Both the position numbers and the translations under genes were made by a program. Below are positions 49,930 to 63,376 of a stretch of 64,000 nucleotides of DNA, one piece after another; within the stretch, counting starts at the first letter, position 1, and each line of letters begins with the position of its first letter. The DNA lies in NCBI GenBank assembly GCA_963691655.1, contig OY829327.1, forward strand, positions 62,570,079 through 62,634,078. The letters run 5' to 3'. The notes under the pieces are model-generated. The model did no database searches. It worked only from the letters and a program-made list of their open reading frames with translations, and had not been told where the DNA came from. The DNA is from Toxonevra muliebris (taxonomy: Eukaryota > Arthropoda > Insecta > Diptera > Pallopteridae).

Positions 49930-51615
49930 GCTATAACATTCATTTTCATGGTGTCACAATATGACGTGAATGCTATAGTATTCAAATCAAGAATACCAAT
50001 TTCGACATTCAATTCTATATAGCATCCACATAATCCACAACTGAACTGATCTATGTAGTGCTTTAGTTTTCAGTGTATATAACTAGTAAAATGTGATATT
50101 GTTACACCTTGGAAAAAACGTGTATAATCAAAATTTAAATATTACGATTACTTTAAAAGAGCCGCCATGTTTTTTTTTGCACCTCGATACAATTTTGAGT
50201 GTCCGCGAACGTCGATATAAAATAAAACTGTAATATTTTTTTAAAATATAAGAATTTTATAATAATTTTGTTTCTTTATTTTTAAAAAATTTATTCAATA
50301 CTAGAGGGGCAGGGTCGCTTCGCGACAGTATGAACATATTTCACTTATACATATTTTGCTGACGGAAAAAACCTACATCACTTCAAATAAAATGGGTTTG
50401 CCGAAGATGCACTGTTGCATTTTATTGGAAAATACTAATATTTTATGGATAAATACATTTTGTTTTGCCACCCTTTTGTTGTTTGGTTGTGAGACTGCTG
50501 TTTAAAAAATTACTTAATAATTTTTATAAAAACATGGTAATTCAGTGACTAAGAAACAAATTGACGGAGCTTATTTTAATAGTTTACAAATTTTAAACAG
50601 TAGTTTTCCGCGTTTTTCATATATGTAATATTTTTGATGTGTAAACATTTTAGCTCACGGTATGGGTAAAATTTCAAATGTGTAAAATGTAAGAATAACT
50701 GTAACGTAAGATGTAAGATAACTGTAATGTCCAGTTCCCCTCTCGCTCACACTACTGCGCGGCATAACTGTGCTACTCTAAATAACAAAGAGAAGAGAGA
50801 AAAAGAGAAGAGAGGGAGAAATTAAAATACGAGCGGAGTTTGTTTGTTTGCAGGGATGCCAACTAACTTTTGCTTTCTCCCCGATAGCCCTCGGGAAACT
50901 CCCCGATTTTCGATCAAATTCCCCGCAACGGTATATTTTCATATTATAACAGCGCGACACGCACTTTTTATATAAACATTTTACAAAAACGAATAATACC
51001 TTGAAATTTATCTCGGTAAGTGTTATTTTAGGGCGACCCTGAACTTTCTCGGTCTAAAACTTAACCAATTTTTATAGGATTCATACATTATTAAAAATGT
51101 ACTTTCTGAATCCGGAATTCTTATGACACATGGGAGATTTCATTTCAAGGGAACCCACTCTTAACATCGATCGGGCTCAAACCTGCCAAAGTTTATTCAA
51201 ATTGGGTAGTAGTTACCACACCAAATTTGAACGAGATAAGGTGTGTCGAGTTACTATACGTTCATTTTAATAGATAAACAATCCTCAGCCCACTTTTGGA
51301 CATCAAAGTTATCAAAGGAAAAGACATGGGCTTTCTTTTTTGAAAATTTTATAGTATACTTTTAAAAGCCTATACTTTTGAAATATAAAAAAAATAATAA
51401 TATTTTGAAAAATCTAGACCAGTGAAATTTGGATGAAATTGTGGTACTGCTTTCACATGCCTTCAATATGATACCTAACAAGCTCGCAGTTTTCTTAAGT
51501 GACTAACCAATTAAGCGTAGTTGATATCGGTGGTAGTGCTTGAAAATTTAAAAGATGATATCTGCGCATTGTGAGGCAAATGTGAACCTGCAAAATTTTA
51601 AAGGGTTTTCCATTA

Positions 51616-52317
51616 AGGACATAGCAATTTTATCTATTAACACAGAATTTTTTGAGATATTGAGTTCAAATTTGTTGTGGGCACTACACACAGAATTTTT
51701 TGAGATATTGAGTTCAAATTTATTGTGGGCACTACCTACACACAAGCATTACATTTTATGAATGAAATTAGATTTGATCATATGACCATCACGAGCCCGT
51801 TTACAGCGAAAACGACCGTCATGTTACCGTCAATGGAGAGCACTATCGTGTTATGTTGGACGATTATTTGTGGCCAGAATTGAATGAACTTGACATCAAC
51901 GATATGTGGTTTCAACAAGACGGTGCCACTAGGCACACAGCATGCGTCACAATCGATTTATTGAAAGGCAAATCCGGTGAACGTGTTATCTCGAGAAATG
52001 TTCTGGTGGAATGGCCATTGGATTTCTTTTTATGGGGCTATATCAAATCACTGGTCTATGCCAACAAGCCAGCAACTTTAGACGAGCTCAAAGACAATAT
52101 CAAACGCGAAATTGTCAACGTTTCGGTCGAAATGTGTGCGAGAGTGGTCGAAAATTGGGTACAAAGAATTGATCGCTGTAAACGGGCTCGTGGTGGTCAT
52201 ATGATCGAAATCGAATTTCATTCATAAAGTGTAATGCTTGTGTGTAGTGCCCACAATAAATATTAACTCATCTCAAAAAATTCTGTGTTTTATTAATAGA
52301 TAAAATTGTTATGTCCC
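51616..52317 (+). mobile_element. Fold-back mariner derivative, copy 10
   Basis: TA flanks lie at 51614-51615 and 52318-52319. It has the short right terminus seen in copies 1, 4 and 5. Confidence 0.9.
51811..52227 (+). pseudogene. Mariner transposase remnant, copy 10
   Basis: Consensus core with native-type C-terminus. Confidence 0.86.
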
Positions 52318-52564
52318 TAATGGATGGTTACCACTTTTGGAAGAGACGAGAAAAAAGCAATAAATGTATGTACATAAGGAATATGTTAAATTGGTTTTAA
52401 ATCATTTTAAATAAGAAAAAAATGTTTATTGTTTTATTTTTTTTATTTTAAACTTATTTTTATATGTTTATAAAAATGTATTGCGTTATTGTCTTGTCTT
52501 CCATCGATACTAGCACTTACCACATCTGTGACCTTAACACGTTCGCGGACATGAATGCTATAAC

Positions 52565-55480
52565 CAGGGATGTTACATTAAAAAGGCAAAATTACTGTCT
52601 CCTTCCAAAAAAAATTCCGTTTTTCAGACAAAATTACTCTAAGTTTAAAAAAAAAATCTAGATTAATAAAAACACCATATTTTTATTGAAAAAGAGACAA
52701 AACAATTATAATTCCATTCGTTACATTAAAAAAAAAAACAATTTTTGTTTTCAGGCTTATAGTATGTACATACTTATATATATATAAAAAAAAAAATAAT
52801 ACATTGTCATAAAAAACGGACTTTTAGCATATTTACATAACCTTAACTTTTTTTCATGCATACACATTTAATATAGGAATATATAGTTATTATTGCATTT
52901 CAGAATCAACTTTTTTAAAATGATAAGTATATTTTTAAAAACAGAAAAATTAAAAGTTTTATACCAAACATGAACTTTTTGTATCATAAGTACTACATAA
53001 ACACATAATTTATTACATTCAATAAGGAACTTTGAAGGTTTCAAAATTATTTTAATTGGTATGGTGGTCATACATAGTTTTACTTAACAATTGAAAGAGA
53101 TTGTTTTCAAAAGTGATATTACCACAATCTCTTCATTTTCATCAATAAAATTTTTCGAAAGTAAAATACCATCTATGTAATGTGGATGTATCCAACCTAT
53201 TTCTTATTTTAGTTTTGTTTAAATTGATTATGGAAAAAATTCTTTCTACTATTGCCGAACTATGTGGCAAGGAAAATATATGTTTCAGTAACTTTTTGAG
53301 ATGTGGAGTCATTAAGGAATCATCACCTTTCTTTATATCAAAAACATTTTTCCAAAATTCCATAATATCATCTTTTTCAATATTTGTCAAATTTCTAATA
53401 AGACGAAATTCATTATCCAAATCATTTAGATCATCTTCTGTAATGACATGGGGAAAACGTGCAGCTAATGGTGCAATAGATACATTTTCATTGAAATGTA
53501 ATGGATTCAAAATGTTAAGAAGTTTAAAAACTTGTGCTTTTTGAGTGCCAATCGGAAATCATTTTTTTATTTGTAAAATACCTTCAATATAGAAATTCAG
53601 GCAAAAAGTTTTCTGCTTCAACATCAAAAACGTTTCCTAAAAAATATGCGTTTAATATTCCTCCTAGGTATACTTTTTTTAAAGGTAGGTGAAATTTGGT
53701 GTCAGCGAAATTTAAATTACCAATTAAATTATTATTTATATATTTAGGATCAATAAAATTTTCTAAAATTGTGATATGAATAAGACTAATTCGTTCATAA
53801 AGTACATGGATTCTTACCTTTTCACATTGCTTTTCTGTGTTAAAGTTAGTAAAAAGCGGAAGAATGTATTCCAAAAACTCCAAATATAACTTAGTCAGCG
53901 GATTTTCAAACCACTCGAATATGTTTTCTGCTGAACTAATTTTATTTATTTGTGATTCGACTTTGAAATACATTTTGAGGGCTATAAAATGATTTAAAAC
54001 TCTTTTAACACAATTAACTATTGATAGCTTGCGCGTTCCTGAAGGGTGAATCATTTTGAGGTTTTAGGTGCCACACCTTCTGAAATGTACTAAGCTCAAA
54101 GGTTCTTTTATGACTATAACTTATGTAGTTATATACATTTCGCAACCCTTTTTCTAACGATTCTGGAAGTTTTGAGCAAGCATATAAAGCACATAGATGA
54201 AAGCAATGGCAAACACATTTTATACTAAATAAAGATGGAATAATTTCCTTAAATCTTGAACAAAAAGAGTTATGTTGCCCGGTCATATTATTTGCACCAT
54301 CTGCTGCAAATCCAATTAAATTTTCTTTGCATGGGATGTTGTTTTGATGGAAAAAGGAAAATCTTCAGCAGTCGCTTCAGTCACCTCAATCAACCTCAAA
54401 AACTTGTCTTCAGCCTTAAAATTTACATTATTGAAAAGGCGAACAACTAAAGGCAACTGCTTCAAGTTTCCTACATCGGTGGACTCGTCAATTATAAGCG
54501 AAAATATATTTTGTTGTAAACGACTTATTAATTTATCCCTTTCACATTTGCCTAAAACATTTTACAAACATACAATCATAGTTTGCTTTATACCGTGATG
54601 ATGAATTTTCAATAGATTTACAATTTAAAGAAATCCTTTTTAATAACGCTCAGAAATCAGGAGCTGTATTAAAAGCGAGATTATGCTTTACAATAAAGCT
54701 GGCAATAACGAGCTCAGATTCTTTTTCATTTCGCTTACCGCCGACTCTGATAACATCACAAATCGAGGTTTGTTTTTTAAGGGAATTCTCATTTTTAATG
54801 TGACGTAGACTTTGAGCATGGTTTTTAATTTCACTCATACCAACTTTTCCATCAAACCGACAAATTTTGCATCTATTAAAAAACCTTTTGGGCTTTAACA
54901 TACAAATTTGAAGGTGTTTTCTCACGAAGTGCAATACTTATGTATTCTTATTTTGTATTTATCATCCGAGCATTCTTCTGAGCCCATTTTTTCTGCAAAA
55001 ATGATAAGCTTTTATATGCAATCACCATACAAATATATTTAATTTCATTCAATTTAGTACCTGTTTTTTACAGGATGCACATTTATCTTTAAAAGATGCT
55101 TAAAAACAGTATATTTACGCAGCAAAGACAAATTTCTCACGAAGCGCGCGAACCAAAAACAGAAAACGCTTTGATCGCCATTATATTTATGCAGTGATGC
55201 AAGGTGGGGTAGATACCACACAGAGTTGATTTTTTATTTTCTGAAGGACAATCTCGCAAAAAGTAATAAAGCAAAAGCTAGTAGTTTTCCGAGTCCAAAA
55301 ATTATTAAGTTTAGCATGTGTGTTAAGAATTTCTGTTGCATTTTTAAAATTACTGTGTTTTTGTCAATTTTTACCCTACATTTTTTAAATTACGTTACTT
55401 TTCTGAGCAATTACTGTCCAACTGTACGCTACCCCAAATTACCGTACAAAAACGTAATTACTGTACGTGTAACATCACTG
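52565..55480 (-). mobile_element. hAT transposon copy 10
   Basis: TSD GCTATAAC lies at 52557-52564 and 55481-55488. Length 2916 bp. It shares most private variants with copy 9. Confidence 0.94.
53142..54987 (-). pseudogene. Decayed BED-finger hAT transposase, copy 10
   Basis: It shares the copy 9 lesions and adds a Leu-to-Phe change (GNVFDVEAE near 53625). Confidence 0.88.
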
Positions 55481-57168
55481 GCTATAACATTCATTTTCAT
55501 GGTGTCACAATATGACGTGAATGCTATAGTATTCAAATCAAGAATACCAATTTCGACATTCAATTCTATATAGCATCCACATAATCCACAACTGAACTGA
55601 TCTATGTAGTGCTTTAGTTTTCAGTGTATATAACTAGTAAAATGTGATATTGTTACACCTTGGAAAAAACGTGTATAATCAAAATTTAAATATTACGATT
55701 ACTTTAAAAGAGCCGCCATGTTTTTTTTTGCACCTCGATACAATTTTGAGTGTCCGCGAACGTGTTAACCATCGATATAAAATAAAACTGTAATATTTTT
55801 TTAAAATATAAGAATTTTATAATAATTTTGTTTCTTTATTTTTTAAAAATTTATTCAATACTAGAGGGGCAGGGTCGCTTCGCGACAGTATGAACATATT
55901 TCACTTATACATATTTTGCTGACGGAAAAAACCTACATCACTTCAAATAAAATGGGGTTGCCGAAGATGCACTGTTGCATTTTATTGGAAAATACTAATA
56001 TTTTATGGATAAATACATTTTGTTTTGCCACCCTTTTGTTGTTTGGTTGTGAGACTGCTGTTTAAAAAATTACTTAATAATTTTTATAAAAACATGGTAA
56101 TTCAGTGACTAAGAAACAAATTGACGGAGCTTATTTTAATAGTTTACAAATTTTAAACAGTAGTTTTCCGCGTTTTTCATATATGTAATATTTTTGATGT
56201 GTAAACATTTTAGCTCACGGTATGGGTAAAATTTCAAATGTGTAAAATGTAAGAATAACTGTAACGTAAGATGTAAGATAACTGTAACGTCCAGTTCCCC
56301 TCTCGCTCACACTACTGCGCGGCATAACTGTGCTACTCTAAATAACAAAGAGAAGAGAGAAAAAGAGAAGAGAGGGAGAAATTAAAATATGAGCGGAGTT
56401 TGTTTGTTTGCAGGGATGCCAACTAACTTTTTCTTTCTCCCCGATAGCCCTCGAGAAACTCCCCGATTTTCGATCAAATTCCCCGCAACGGTATATTTTC
56501 ATATTATAACAGCGCGACACGCACTTTTTATATAAACATTTTACAAAAACGAATAATACCTTGAAATTTATCTCGGTAAGTGTTATTTTAGGGCGACCCT
56601 GAACTTTCTCGGTCCAAAACTTAACCAATTTTTATAGGATTCGTACATTATTAAAAATGTACTTTCTGAATCCGGAATTCTTATGACACATGGGAGATTT
56701 CATTTCAAGGGAACCCACTCTTAACATCGATCGGGCTCAAACCTGCCAAAGTTTATTCAAATTGGGTAGTAGTTACCACACCAAATTTGAACGAGATAAG
56801 GTGTGTCGAGTTACTATACGTTCATTTTAATAGATAAACAATCCTCAGCCCACTTTTGGACATCAAAGTTATCAAAGGAAAAGACATCTTTTTTGAAAAT
56901 TTTATAGTATACTTTTAAAAGCCTATACTTTTGAAATATAAAAAAAAAAATAATATTTTGAAAAATCTAGACCAGTGAAATTTGGATGAAATTGTGGTAC
57001 TGCTTTCACATGCCTTCAATATGATACCTAACAAGCTCGCAGTTTTCTTAAGTGACTAACCAATTAAGCGTAGTTGATATCGGTGGTAGTGCTTGAAAAT
57101 TTAAAAGATGATATCTGCGCATTGTGAGGCAAATGTGAACCTGCAAAATTTTAAAGGGTTTTCCATTA

Positions 57169-57872
57169 AGGACATAGCAATTTTATCTATTAACACAGAA
57201 TTTTTTGAGATATTGAGTTCAAATTTGTTGTGGGCACTACACACAGAATTTTTTGAGATATTGAGTTCAAATTTATTGTGGGCACTACCTACACACAAGC
57301 ATTACATTTTATGAATGAAATTAGATTTGATCATATGACCATCACGAGCCCGTTTACAGCGAAACGACCGTCATGTTACCGTCAATGGAGAGCACTATCG
57401 TGTTATGTTGGACGATTATTTGTGGCCAGAATTGAATGAACTTGACATCAACGATATGTGGTTTCAACAAGACGGTGCCACTAGGCACACAGCATGCGTC
57501 ACAATCGATTTATTGAAAGGCAAATCCGGTGAACGTGTTATCTCGAGAAATGTTCTGGTGGAATGGCCATTGGATTTCTTTTTATGGGGCTATATCAAAT
57601 CACTGGTCTATGCCAACAAGCCAGCAACTTTAGACGAGCTCAAAGACAATATCAAACGCGAAATTGTCAACGTTTCGGTCGAAATGTGTGCGAGAGTGGT
57701 CGAAAATTGGGTACAAAGAATTGATCGCTGTAAACGGGCTCGTGGTGGTCATATGATCGAAATCGAATTTCATTCATAAAGTGTAATGCTTGTGTGTAGT
57801 GCCCACAATAAATATTAACTCAATATCTCAAAAAATTCTGTGTTTTATTAATAGATAAAATTGTTATGTCCC
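57169..57872 (+). mobile_element. Fold-back mariner derivative, copy 11
   Basis: TA flanks lie at 57167-57168 and 57873-57874. It has the single-A loss at the inner left arm. Confidence 0.9.
57363..57779 (+). pseudogene. Mariner transposase remnant, copy 11
   Basis: Consensus core with native-type C-terminus. Confidence 0.86.
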
Positions 57873-58118
57873 TAATGGATGGTTACCACTTTTGGAAGAG
57901 ACGAGAAAAAAGCAATAAATGTATGTACATAAGGAATATGTTAAATTGGTTTTAAATCATTTTAAATAAGAAAAAAATGTTTATTGTTTTATTTTTTTAT
58001 TTTAAACTTATTTTTATATGTTTATAAAAATGTATTGCGTTATTGTCTTGTCTTCCATCGATACTAGCACTTACCACATCTGTGACCTTAACACGTTCGC
58101 GGACATGAATGCTATAAC

Positions 58119-61032
58119 CAGGGATGTTACATTAAAAAGGCAAAATTACTGTCTCCTTCCAAAAAAAATTCCGTTTTTCAGACAAAATTACTCTAAGTTT
58201 AAAAAAAAAATCTAGATTAATAAAAACACCATATTTTTATTGAAAAAGAGACAAAACAATTATAATTCCATTCGTTACATTAAAAAAAAAAACAATTTTT
58301 GTTTTCAGGCTTACAGTATGTACATACTTATATATATATAAAAAAAAATAATACATTGTCATAAAAAACGGACTTTTAGCATATTTACATAACCTTAACT
58401 TTTTTTCATGCATACACATTTAATATAGGAATATATAGTTATTATTGCATTTCAGAATCAACTTTTTTAAAATGATAAGTATATTTTTAAAAACAGAAAA
58501 ATTAAAAGTTTTATACCAAACATGAACTTTTTGTATCATAAGTACTACATAAACACATAATTTATTACATTCAATAAGGAACTTTGAAGGTTTCAAAATT
58601 ATTTTAATTGGTATGGTGGTCATACATAGTTTTACTTAACAATTGAAAGAGATTGTTTTCAAAAGTGATATTACCACAATCTCTTCATTTTCATCAATAA
58701 AATTTTTCGAAAGTAAAATACCATCTATGTAATGTGGATGTATCCAACCTATTTCTTATTTTAGTTTTGTTTAAATTGATTATGGAAAAAATTCTTTCTA
58801 CTATTGCCGAACTATGTGGCAAGGAAAATATATGTTTCAGTAACTTTTTGAGATGTGGAGTCATTAAGGAATCATCACCTTTCTTTATATCAAAAACATT
58901 TTTCCAAAATTCCATAATATCATCTTTTTCAATATTTGTCAAATTTCTAATAAGACGAAATTCATTATCCAAATCATTTAGATCATCTTCTGTAATGACA
59001 TGGGGAAAACGTGCAGCTAATGGTGCAATAGATACATTTTCATTGAAATGTAATGGATTCAAAATGTTAAGAAGTTTAAAAACTTGTGCTTTTTGAGTGC
59101 CAATCGGAAATCATTTTTTTATTTGTAAAATACCTTCAATATAGAAATTCAGGCAAAAAGTTTTCTGCTTCAACATCCAAAACGTTTCCTAAAAAATATG
59201 CGTTTAATATTCCTCCTAGGTATACTTTTTTTAAAGGTAGGTGAAATTTGGTGTCAGCGAAATTTAAATTACCAATTAAATTATTATTTATACATTTAGG
59301 ATCAATAAAATTTTCTAAAATTGTGATATGAATAAGACTAATTCGTTCATAAAGTACATGGATTCTTACCTTTTCACATTGCTTTTCTGTGTTAAAGTTA
59401 GTAAAAAGCGGAAGAATGTATTCCAAAAACTCCAAATATAACTTAGTCAGCGGATTTTCAAACCACTCGAATATGTTTTCTGCTGAACTAATTTTATTTA
59501 TTTGTGATTCGACTTTGATATACATTTTGAGGGCTATAAAATGATTTAAAACTCTTTTAACACAATTAACTATTGATAGCTTGCGCGTTCCTGAAGGGTG
59601 AATCATTTTGAGGTTTTAGGTGCCACACCTTCGGAAATGTACTAAGCTCAAAGGTTCTTTTATGACTATAACTTATGTAGTTATATACATTTCGCAACCC
59701 TTTTTCTAACGATTCTGGAAGTTTTGAGCAAGCATATAAAGCACATAGATGAAAGGAATGGCAAACACATTTTATACTAAATAAAGATGGAATAATTTCC
59801 TTAAATCTTGAACAAAAAGAGTTATGTTGCCCGGTCATATTATTTGCACCATCTGCTGCAAATCCAATTAAATTTTCTTTGCATGGGATGTTGTTTTGAT
59901 GGAAAAAGGAAAAGCTTCAGCAGTCGCTTCAGTCACCTCAATCAACCTCAAAAACTTGTCTTCAGCCTTAAAATTTACATTATTGAAAAGGCGAACAACT
60001 AAAGGCAACTGCTTCAAGTTTCCTACATCGGTGGACTCGTCAATTATAAGCGAAAATATATTTTGTTGTAAACGACTTATTAATTTATCCCTTTCACATT
60101 TGCCTAAAACATTTTACAAACATACAATCATAGTTTGCTTTATACCGTGATGATGAATTTTCAATAGATTTACAATTTAAAGAAATCCTTTTTAATAACG
60201 CTCAGAAATCAGGAGCTGTATTAAAAGCGAGATTATGCTTTACAATAAAGCTGGCAATAACGAGCTCAGATTCTTTTTCATTTCGCTTACCGCCGACTCT
60301 GATAACATCACAAATCGAGGTTTGTTTTTTAAGGGAATTCTCATTTTTAATGTGACGTAGACTTTGAGCATGGTTTTTAATTTCACTCATACCAACTTTT
60401 CCATCAAACCGACAAATTTTGCATCTATTAAAAAACCTTTTGGGCTTTAACATACAAATTTGAAGGTGTTTTCTCACGAAGTGCAATACTTATGTATTCT
60501 TATTTTGTATTTATCATCCGAGCATTCTTCTGAGCCCATTTTTTCTGCAAAAATGATAAGCTTTTATATGCAATCACCATACAAATATATTTAATTTCAT
60601 TCAATTTAGTACCTGTTTTTTACAAGATGTACATTTATCTTTAAAAGATGCTTAAAAACAGTATATTTACGCAGCAAAGACAAATTTCTCACGAAGCGCG
60701 CGAACCAAAAACAGAAAACGCTTTGATCGCCATTATATTTATGCAGTGATGCAAGGTGGGGTAGGTACCACACAGAGTTGATTTTTTATTTTCTGAAGGA
60801 CAATCTCGCAAAAAGTAATAAAGCAAAAGCTAGTAGTTTTCCGAGTCCAAAAATTATTAAGTTTAGCATGTGTGCTAAGAATTTCTGTTGCATTTTTAAA
60901 ATTACTGTGTTTTTGTCAATTTTTACCCTACATTTTTTAAATTACGTTACTTTTCTGAGCAATTACTGTCCTACTGTACGCTACCCCAAATTACCGTACA
61001 AAAACGTAATTACTGTACGTGTAACATCACTG
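58119..61032 (-). mobile_element. hAT transposon copy 11
   Basis: TSD GCTATAAC lies at 58111-58118 and 61033-61040. Length 2914 bp. Confidence 0.94.
58694..60539 (-). pseudogene. Decayed BED-finger hAT transposase, copy 11
   Basis: It shares the ACAAACATAC lesion near 60114 but not the AAAATCTTCAG variant of copies 9 and 10. Private changes are CHSFHL (Cys to Ser, near 59755), FPKVWHL, MYIKVES and PKCINN. Confidence 0.88.
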
Positions 61033-62728
61033 GCTATAACATTCATTTTCATGGTGTCACAATATGACGTGAATGCTATAGTATTCAAATCAAGAATACC
61101 AATTTCGACATTCAATTCTATATAGCATCCACATAATCCACAACTGAACTGATCTATGTAGTGCTTTAGTTTTCAGTGTATATAACTAGTAAAATGTGAT
61201 ATTGTTACACCTTGGAAAAAACGTGTATAATCAAAATTTAAATATTACGATTACTTTAAGAGAGCCGCCATGTTTTTTTTTTGCACCTCGATACAATTTT
61301 GAGTGTCCGCAAACGTGTTAACCATCGATATAAAATAAAACTGTAATATTTTTTTAAAATATAAGAATTTTATAATAATTTTGTTTCTTTATTTTTTAAA
61401 AATTTATTCAATACTAGAGGGGCAGGGTCGCTTCGCGACAGTATGAACATATTTCACTTATACATATTTTGCTGACGGAAAAAACCTACATCACTTCAAA
61501 TAAAATGGGTTTGCCGAAGATGCACTGTTGCATTTTATTGGAAAATACTAATATTTTATGGATAAATACATTTTGTTTTGCCACCCTTTTGTTGTTTGGT
61601 TGTGAGACTGCTGTTTAAAAAATTACTTAATAATTTTTATAAAAACATGGTAATTCAGTGACTAAGAAACAAATTGACGGAGCTTATTTTAATAGTTTAC
61701 AAATTTTAAACTGTAGTTTTCCGCGTTTTTCATATATGTAATATTTTTGATGTGTAAACATTTTAGCTCACGGTATGGGTAAAATTTCAAATGTGTAAAA
61801 TGTAAGAATAACTGTAACGTAAGATGTAAGATAACTGTAATGTCCAGTTCCCCTCTCGCTCACACTACTGCGCGGCATAACTGTGCTACTCTAAATAACA
61901 AAGAGAAGAGAGAAAAAGAGAAGAGAGGGAGAAATTAAAATACGAGCGGAGTTTGTTTGTTTGCAGGGATGCCAACTAACTTTTTCTTTCTCCCCGATAG
62001 CCCTCGAGAAACTCCCCGATTTTCGATCAAATTCCCCGCAACGGTATATTTTCATATTATAACAGCGCGACACGCACTTTTTATATAAACATTTTACAAA
62101 AACGAATAATACCTTGAAATTTATCTCGGTAAGTGTTATTTTAGGGCGACCCTGAACTTTCTCGGTCCAAAACTTAACCAATTTTTATAGGATTCGTACA
62201 TTATTAAAAATGTACTTTCTGAATCCGGAATTCTTATGACACATGGGAGATTTCATTTCAAGGGAACCCACTCTTAACATCGATCGGGCTCAAACCTGCC
62301 AAAGTTTATTCAAATTGGGTAGTAGTTACCACACCAAATTTGAACGAGATAAGGTGTGTCGAGTTACTATACGTTCATTTTAATAGATAAACAATCCTCA
62401 GCCCACTTTTGGACATCAAAGATATCAAAGGAAAAGACATGGGCTTTCTTTTTTGAAAATTTTATAGTATACTTTTAAAAGCCTATACTTTTGAAATATA
62501 AAAAAAATAATAATATTTTGAAAAATCTAGACCAGTGAAATTTGGATGAAATTGTGGTACTGCTTTCACATGCCTTCAATATGATACCTAACAAGCTCGC
62601 AGTTTTCTTAAGTGACTAACCAATTAAGCGTAGTTGATATCGGTGGTAGTGCTTGAAAATTTAAAAGATGATATCTGCGCATTGTGAGGCAAATGTGAAC
62701 CTGCAAAATTTTAAAGGGTTTTCCATTA

Positions 62729-63376
62729 AGGACATAGCAATTTTATCTATTAACACAGAATTTTTTGAGATATTGAGTTCAAATTTGTTGTGGGCACTAC
62801 ACACAGAATTTTTTGAGATATTGAGTTCAAATTTATTGTGGGCATTACCTACACACAAGCATTACATTTTATGAATGAAATTAGATTTGATCATATGACT
62901 ATCACGAGCCCGTTTACAGCGAAAACGACCGTCATGTTACCGTCAATGGAGAGCACTATCGTGTTATGTTGGACGATTATTTGTGGCCAGAATTGGCATG
63001 CGTCACAATCGATTTATTGAAAGGCAAATCCGGTGAACGTGTTATCTCGAGAAATGTTCTGGTGGAATGGCCATTGGATTTCTTTTTATGGGGCTATATC
63101 AAATCACTGGTCTATGCCAACAAGCCAGCAACTTTAGACGAGCTCAAAGACAATATCAAACGCGAAATTGTCAACGTTTCGGTCGAAATGTGTGCGAGAG
63201 TGGTCGAAAATTGGGTACAAAGAATTGATCGCTGTAAACGGGCTCGTGGTGGTCATATGATCGAAATCGAATTTCATTCATAAAGTGTAATGCTTGTGTG
63301 TAGTGCCCACAATAAATATTAACTCAATATCTCAAAAAATTCTGTGTTTTATTAATAGATAAAATTGTTATGTCCC
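62729..63376 (+). mobile_element. Fold-back mariner derivative, copy 12 (shortest)
   Basis: TA flanks lie at 62727-62728 and 63377-63378. It measures 648 bp because of a 57-bp deletion in the coding core. GCATTACC replaces GCACTACC in the second 48-bp copy. Confidence 0.9.
62924..63283 (+). pseudogene. Mariner transposase remnant, copy 12, catalytic Asp deleted
   Basis: A 57-bp in-frame deletion joins WPEL to ACVTIDLL, removing 19 residues including the WFQQDGA catalytic Asp. Confidence 0.86.

Larger units (their letters stand above)
46989..50212. mobile_element. piggyBac-like MITE with nested hAT, copy 9, right end deleted
   Basis: Left TTAA lies at 46985-46988. At the right a 9-bp deletion fuses GAACGT directly to CGATATA at 50212/50213, removing the last TIR base(s) and the TTAA. 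Confidence 0.58.
49765..55315 (+). repeat. Array unit 10
   Basis: It is very similar to unit 9 but has an intact 13-bp segment in the mariner and the short mariner terminus. A private 9-bp deletion at 50212/50213 removes the TTAA and flank at the MITE right end. Confidence 0.95.
52538..55764. mobile_element. piggyBac-like MITE with nested hAT, copy 10
   Basis: TTAA lies at 52534-52537 and 55765-55768. Perfect TIR pair. Confidence 0.6.
55316..60867 (+). repeat. Array unit 11 (longest complete unit)
   Basis: It shares the ACAAACATACAATC variant in the hAT (near 60114) with units 9 and 10. It has private changes: loss of GGGCTTT near 56887, CTCGAGAAAC near 56451 (shared with unit 12), and several hAT codon changes. 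Confidence 0.95.
58092..61317. mobile_element. piggyBac-like MITE with nested hAT, copy 11
   Basis: TTAA lies at 58088-58091 and 61318-61321. The right TIR reverts to the A form seen in units 1-5. Confidence 0.6.
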
